Below are positions 21,312 through 23,578 of a DNA stretch of 23,578 nt, in pieces; the stretch's first letter is position 1, and every line of letters begins with the position of its first letter. A model generated the notes under the pieces. The model saw nothing but the letters and a program-made list of their open reading frames with translations, was not told the DNA's origin and did not search any database. The position numbers and the translations under genes are program-made. The stretch comes from a virus, in IMG/VR virus record IMGVR_UViG_3300031857_001424, positions 1-23,578 of that record; one strand, 5' to 3'.

Positions 21312-21507
21312 ACCACTCCTCATAAAAGCTATTAGGTTGAACGCCTGTCTTTTCTGTTATTACTTTCATAAATCTAGGATGAGGTATTCTCTCTGACTTT
21401 AAATACCTAATTACAGATACGATAGGATTCTTACCTGTTAATCCTATTAACTTTGCAAGATCTTTGTTGCTAAGTTTATGCTTTTCTTTGTACTCGTTTA
21501 GTGTCAT
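21292..21507 (-). CDS. Cro/CI-type helix-turn-helix regulator
   Basis: 71 residues. Residues 1-50 form a classical helix-turn-helix: MTLNEYKEKHKLSNKDLAKL, IGLTGKNPIVSVIRYLKSER, IPHPRFMKVITEKTGVQPNS. This resembles short Cro-like repressors, although Gly-Lys-Asn in the turn is slightly unusual. The gene is second in its operon, its ATG overlapping the stop of the micro-gene at 21504-21590. It is the natural candidate to bind the inverted repeats at 21612-21659, controlling its own operon and the exonuclease operon. Fold confident, targets inferred. Confidence 0.8.
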   Translation of the reverse strand: MTLNEYKEKHKLSNKDLAKLIGLTGKNPIVSVIRYLKSERIPHPRFMKVITEKTGVQPNSFYEEWYETHKL

Positions 21508-21590
21508 TTAGTTTTCTTTCTGTTGCCAAAACAATCAAATGTTTTGTGATATTTTTTTAGTAGTTTTTTTATTTGTAGTTTAAGTTTCAT
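21504..21590 (-). CDS. 28-residue basic peptide, first gene of the operon
   Basis: ATG at 21590: MKLKLQIKKLLKKYHKTFDC followed by FGNRKKTK and a stop that overlaps the regulator's start (ATGA). A good ribosome site (AAAGGATAA, ending two bases before ATG) supports translation. The peptide is very basic and forms an amphipathic helix in its first 16 residues. It may be a leader that couples regulator translation, or a small nucleic-acid- or membrane-binding peptide. Confidence 0.5.
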   Translation of the reverse strand: MKLKLQIKKLLKKYHKTFDCFGNRKKTK

Positions 21591-21611
21591 TGTTATCCTT
21601 TCGTTGAGCAG

Positions 21612-21632
21612 TAATAACCATAAAAGTTATTA
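21612..21632. promoter_or_regulatory. Operator-like inverted repeat over the minus-strand promoter
   Basis: TAATAAC (21612-21618), CATAAAA, GTTATTA (21626-21632): perfect 7-base arms with a 7-base spacer. It overlaps the -10 and spacer of the minus-strand promoter, TTGACT (complement of 21635-21640), 17 bases, TTATTA (complement of 21612-21617). Confidence 0.5.
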
Positions 21633-21634
21633 AC

Positions 21635-21690
21635 AGTCAATCTTTATTTTGCATTGACTTAAATTAATAATATATGTATTGGTTATCTAA
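21635..21690. promoter_or_regulatory. Divergent promoter pair with symmetric -35 boxes
   Basis: AGTCAAT (21635-21641) and ATTGACT (21653-21659) are a perfect inverted repeat 11 bases apart, and each arm carries a TTGACT -35 hexamer facing away from the other. On the plus strand a TATTGG lies 17 bases after TTGACT, and TTGCAT with TATATG 16 bases later is an alternative. This would drive the exonuclease operon to the right and the regulator operon to the left, both open to control by one bound dimer. Confidence 0.5.
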
Positions 21691-21707
21691 ACAATGAAAG
21701 GTTTAAA

Positions 21708-22658
21708 ATGGTTATTGATTTAACAAAGAATAATTCTACTGCGTCTATAAAAAATATAGATGAAGATATTGCATTACAATATTATAAAAAATTAAATTTA
21801 GATCACAGCTCACCATCTCAGGAAGCATTAACAGATAGCGATTGGTTAGTTAGATATTGCCACTTCACACAGGAGGATCGTAGATTAATGAACATCTCTT
21901 ATCGTATGACTGCTGGTGTATCTATTGGTAGAGCTTCGCAGCGATATGTTTCTAAGTATATGTATGATGCTGAGAAAAAATTATTAAATGAAAAAAAATC
22001 TTTAGATCAAATCATAGATGAAGAATTAAAAGAGTATGATAAATACCAGGCACACAACGAAGCAGATAAAGAGCAACACGAAGATACTAAAAATTATTTA
22101 GTTGATATGATTAAGATAACAGTGAAAGCTGTTAATGACATTGGCTTAGGTGAAGAGTCTGCCAGCGAAAGATATTGCTCACATAAATTTAAAGAATTAG
22201 TTTTACCAAAGATAGGTAGAATTGATTATGAAGATTCTAAAAATAAATTTATTGAATTAAAAACTAAGCATAGATCAAAAAGAAAATCAGATACAAAAGC
22301 TGGCTTCAGTTGGGTTAAAGGTTATTTACCTAAGACACCAGACATCAACCATTTAAAACAATGTGCTTTCTATTGGTACAGTACAAAGAAAACTCCACAC
22401 TTACTTTATGTCAATCAAGATAACTACAATGTATTTACACCTGATACTTGTGATCTATTAACTCCTGAGTACATGGAATTTTTAATTCAACAAGATTTAA
22501 TTAAAGCAAAGATCAGACAAAACTTAGTTTATATTTGTAAAGGTAATCCTTTTGAGATGGCTAAGTTAATTGCACCACCAGATTTTTCTGGTTTCATGTG
22601 GAAAGATATTCAAGAAGAATATGTACGCAAAGCTGCTAGTCTATGGGACAATGTGTAG
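21708..22658 (+). CDS. PD-(D/E)XK exonuclease
   Basis: 316 residues. The nuclease core is PKIGRIDYED (167-176, Asp 173), FIELKTKHRSKRK (181-193, Glu 183 and Lys 185) and LKQCAFYWY (216-224, with Gln 218), the motifs II, III and IV of Cas4/RecB/lambda-type exonucleases. The N-terminal 160 residues include a helical part with SIGRASQRYVSKYMY, a place where such enzymes bind DNA ends. It would resect double-stranded DNA to give single strands for annealing, in line with the annealing-like gene 450 bases downstream. AAAGG lies seven bases before the ATG. The length is in the usual range. Confidence 0.8.
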   Translation: MVIDLTKNNSTASIKNIDEDIALQYYKKLNLDHSSPSQEALTDSDWLVRYCHFTQEDRRLMNISYRMTAGVSIGRASQRYVSKYMYDAEKKLLNEKKSLDQIIDEELKEYDKYQAHNEADKEQHEDTKNYLVDMIKITVKAVNDIGLGEESASERYCSHKFKELVLPKIGRIDYEDSKNKFIELKTKHRSKRKSDTKAGFSWVKGYLPKTPDINHLKQCAFYWYSTKKTPHLLYVNQDNYNVFTPDTCDLLTPEYMEFLIQQDLIKAKIRQNLVYICKGNPFEMAKLIAPPDFSGFMWKDIQEEYVRKAASLWDNV

Positions 22659-22662
22659 AGTT

Positions 22663-22836
22663 ATGGATATAAATTATTATCATAAGCAACATGAAAAGAT
22701 TAGACAACAATTTAGACATGATGCTATAATGCGTGAGATAAAAAAACGAGAGGATAAATTATTTAAAGATATGTTTATTAAAATATTTTTAATAATAACA
22801 ATATTTATATTGTTAGTTTATTTAATTGCTAAATGA
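22663..22836 (+). CDS. Small single-pass membrane protein
   Basis: 57 residues from the ATG at 22663. A longer in-frame reading from 22570 is not preferred, since it would cover the end of the exonuclease. The N-terminal 38 residues are very charged (HKQHEKIRQQFRHDAIMREI, KKREDKLFKD) and helical; residues 39-56 are a membrane helix (FIKIFLIITIFILLVYLIA). So it is a tail-anchored small protein. It ends in an ATGA overlap with the next gene. Ribosome site is weak (GAG). Function unknown. Confidence 0.55.
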   Translation: MDINYYHKQHEKIRQQFRHDAIMREIKKREDKLFKDMFIKIFLIITIFILLVYLIAK

Positions 22837-23048
22837 AAATTATACTCACAATAATTCTTATGAATGGTTATAGTCATTCATACGAATATAAAGTAGATAA
22901 TATTGATCCTCGTTTGTGTGATGCTTTGTTTAATAAGCATACTTATGTACACACAAGTAGGTTCAGTACAGCAAGAAACAAGACAGGTATATACTACAAG
23001 TCTAAGGAAGTGTTTGCTCATTCATGTTCATACGAGAAAATAACATGA
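22833..23048 (+). CDS. Small, possibly exported protein
   Basis: 71 residues: a short hydrophobic start (MKIILTIILMNG), then a polar part with two or more Cys (RLCDALFNK, HSCSYEKIT) and several Tyr/His. The start looks like a very short signal or membrane-attachment sequence, but no cleavage site is convincing. It is coupled to the previous gene by ATGA. It is not recognised; an envelope-located product is possible. Confidence 0.5.
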   Translation: MKIILTIILMNGYSHSYEYKVDNIDPRLCDALFNKHTYVHTSRFSTARNKTGIYYKSKEVFAHSCSYEKIT

Positions 23049-23103
23049 TTGAGAAATAAGAGTATGCATATACTTGCAATTATAAAACAATATAGAGGAA
23101 ACA

Positions 23104-23578
23104 ATGAAAGAGAAAATAAAACAAGTTAATGATTTATGTGCAGCCAATGGCACATACTTAAATCAACATGGTAAGAAAACAATATCAGCTTGGTCAAAAA
23201 TTAAATATTTTAGAGAAGTATTTGGCACTGAGTTTGGTATTAACTGCGTAATACAAGAACACTCTGATCGTTATGTTATAATGAAATGTATTATAACTAA
23301 ATCAGATCCTGAACATATTGTAGCAACAGGTTATTCTAAACAATACAGAGATAAACCAGGCTACTTAGAGATTGCTGAAACATTTGCAATCACACGAGCT
23401 TTATCATTCTTTGGAATTTGCTTGGAAGATTTAACAAGCAAAGAAGAGTACGAGGATTTAGAGATCCCAGTACAACCAATGAATGGAAAGAGTATTGGAC
23501 CAGAAAGTTCTGATACTAATACAATAAATGAACTGATGAAGAAGGTACATTATGCACCGCATACAGCAAAGTTAGATT
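23104..23578 (+). CDS. Single-strand annealing (Rad52/ERF-like) protein, cut by window edge
   Basis: 158 codons from the ATG at 23104, without a stop before the edge. The stretch GYLEIAETFAITRALSFFG (residues 86-104) resembles the AETxAigRAL...G signature of ERF/Rad52-like phage annealing proteins, and the preceding part (YVIMKCIITKSDPEHIVATG) would be the beta sheet of that fold. Such a protein coats single strands made by the exonuclease and anneals them. AGAGGAAAC lies before the ATG. An ssDNA-binding protein without annealing activity is an alternative. The rest of the gene is beyond the window. Confidence 0.6.
   Translation, partial: MKEKIKQVNDLCAANGTYLNQHGKKTISAWSKIKYFREVFGTEFGINCVIQEHSDRYVIMKCIITKSDPEHIVATGYSKQYRDKPGYLEIAETFAITRALSFFGICLEDLTSKEEYEDLEIPVQPMNGKSIGPESSDTNTINELMKKVHYAPHTAKLD

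Noticed and set aside
22570-22662. Longer start for the small membrane protein
   Set aside because: The extension lies inside the exonuclease frame, and the ATG at 22663 just after the exonuclease stop is the natural start.

Overview
The window is part of the genome of a tailed phage of the podovirus type. The order of virion genes on the minus strand (terminase large subunit, two small proteins, T7-type portal, Bbp19-like protein, scaffold, major capsid, tail tubes A and B, then a core of internal virion proteins) is that of T7-like podoviruses. No RNA polymerase, DNA polymerase, integrase or tail fibre gene lies in the window; these may lie outside it. Base composition is strongly A+T-rich with mostly A/T third codon positions. 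Together with a capsid and connector set of the marine podophage kind, this suggests a phage of an A+T-rich marine alphaproteobacterium such as a SAR11-like host. The host is inference only. Both edges cut through genes.

Layout. (1) 1-14332, minus strand: the late structural operon, read from about 14350 towards position 1. Genes mostly touch or overlap by 1-11 bases. The main breaks are a structured leader of about 255 bases before the capsid gene (9289-9544), a strong hairpin after the capsid pair (7857-7882), and an odd 80-base partial duplication of the terminase tail (about 12733-12847). (2) 14333-15091: a large divergent intergenic region with a palindromic AT-rich box, a G-rich island ending in a hairpin, and a cluster of ATGCAA repeats. 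(3) 15092-16728, plus strand: a cassette of seven small genes without recognised function. It includes two consecutive 29-residue membrane peptides and two copies of a tandem-hairpin spacer. (4) 16729-21590, minus strand: twelve genes read from a control region at 21600-21690. They start with a small basic peptide and a Cro-like regulator, run through a PP-loop (PAPS-reductase-like) protein, a DUF7220-like membrane protein, a C5-type and a beta-class DNA methyltransferase, a possible PD-(D/E)XK protein and a winged-helix replication-like protein, and end with the terminase small subunit. (5) 21708-23578, plus strand: a PD-(D/E)XK exonuclease, two small proteins and a cut-off Rad52/ERF-like annealing protein, which look like a recombination module.

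How it works together (inference). The divergent promoters around 21600-21690, bound by the Cro-like protein, would balance the recombination module against the modification and terminase-small operon. The 14350-14615 region would start late transcription. The methyltransferases would protect phage DNA, the terminase subunits with the portal would package it, and the core proteins would be ejected with it. The most unusual points are the structured RNA-like leader of the capsid gene, the duplicated terminase tail, the G-rich island between a palindromic promoter-like box and a hairpin, and the split of the two terminase subunits by an oppositely oriented cassette.
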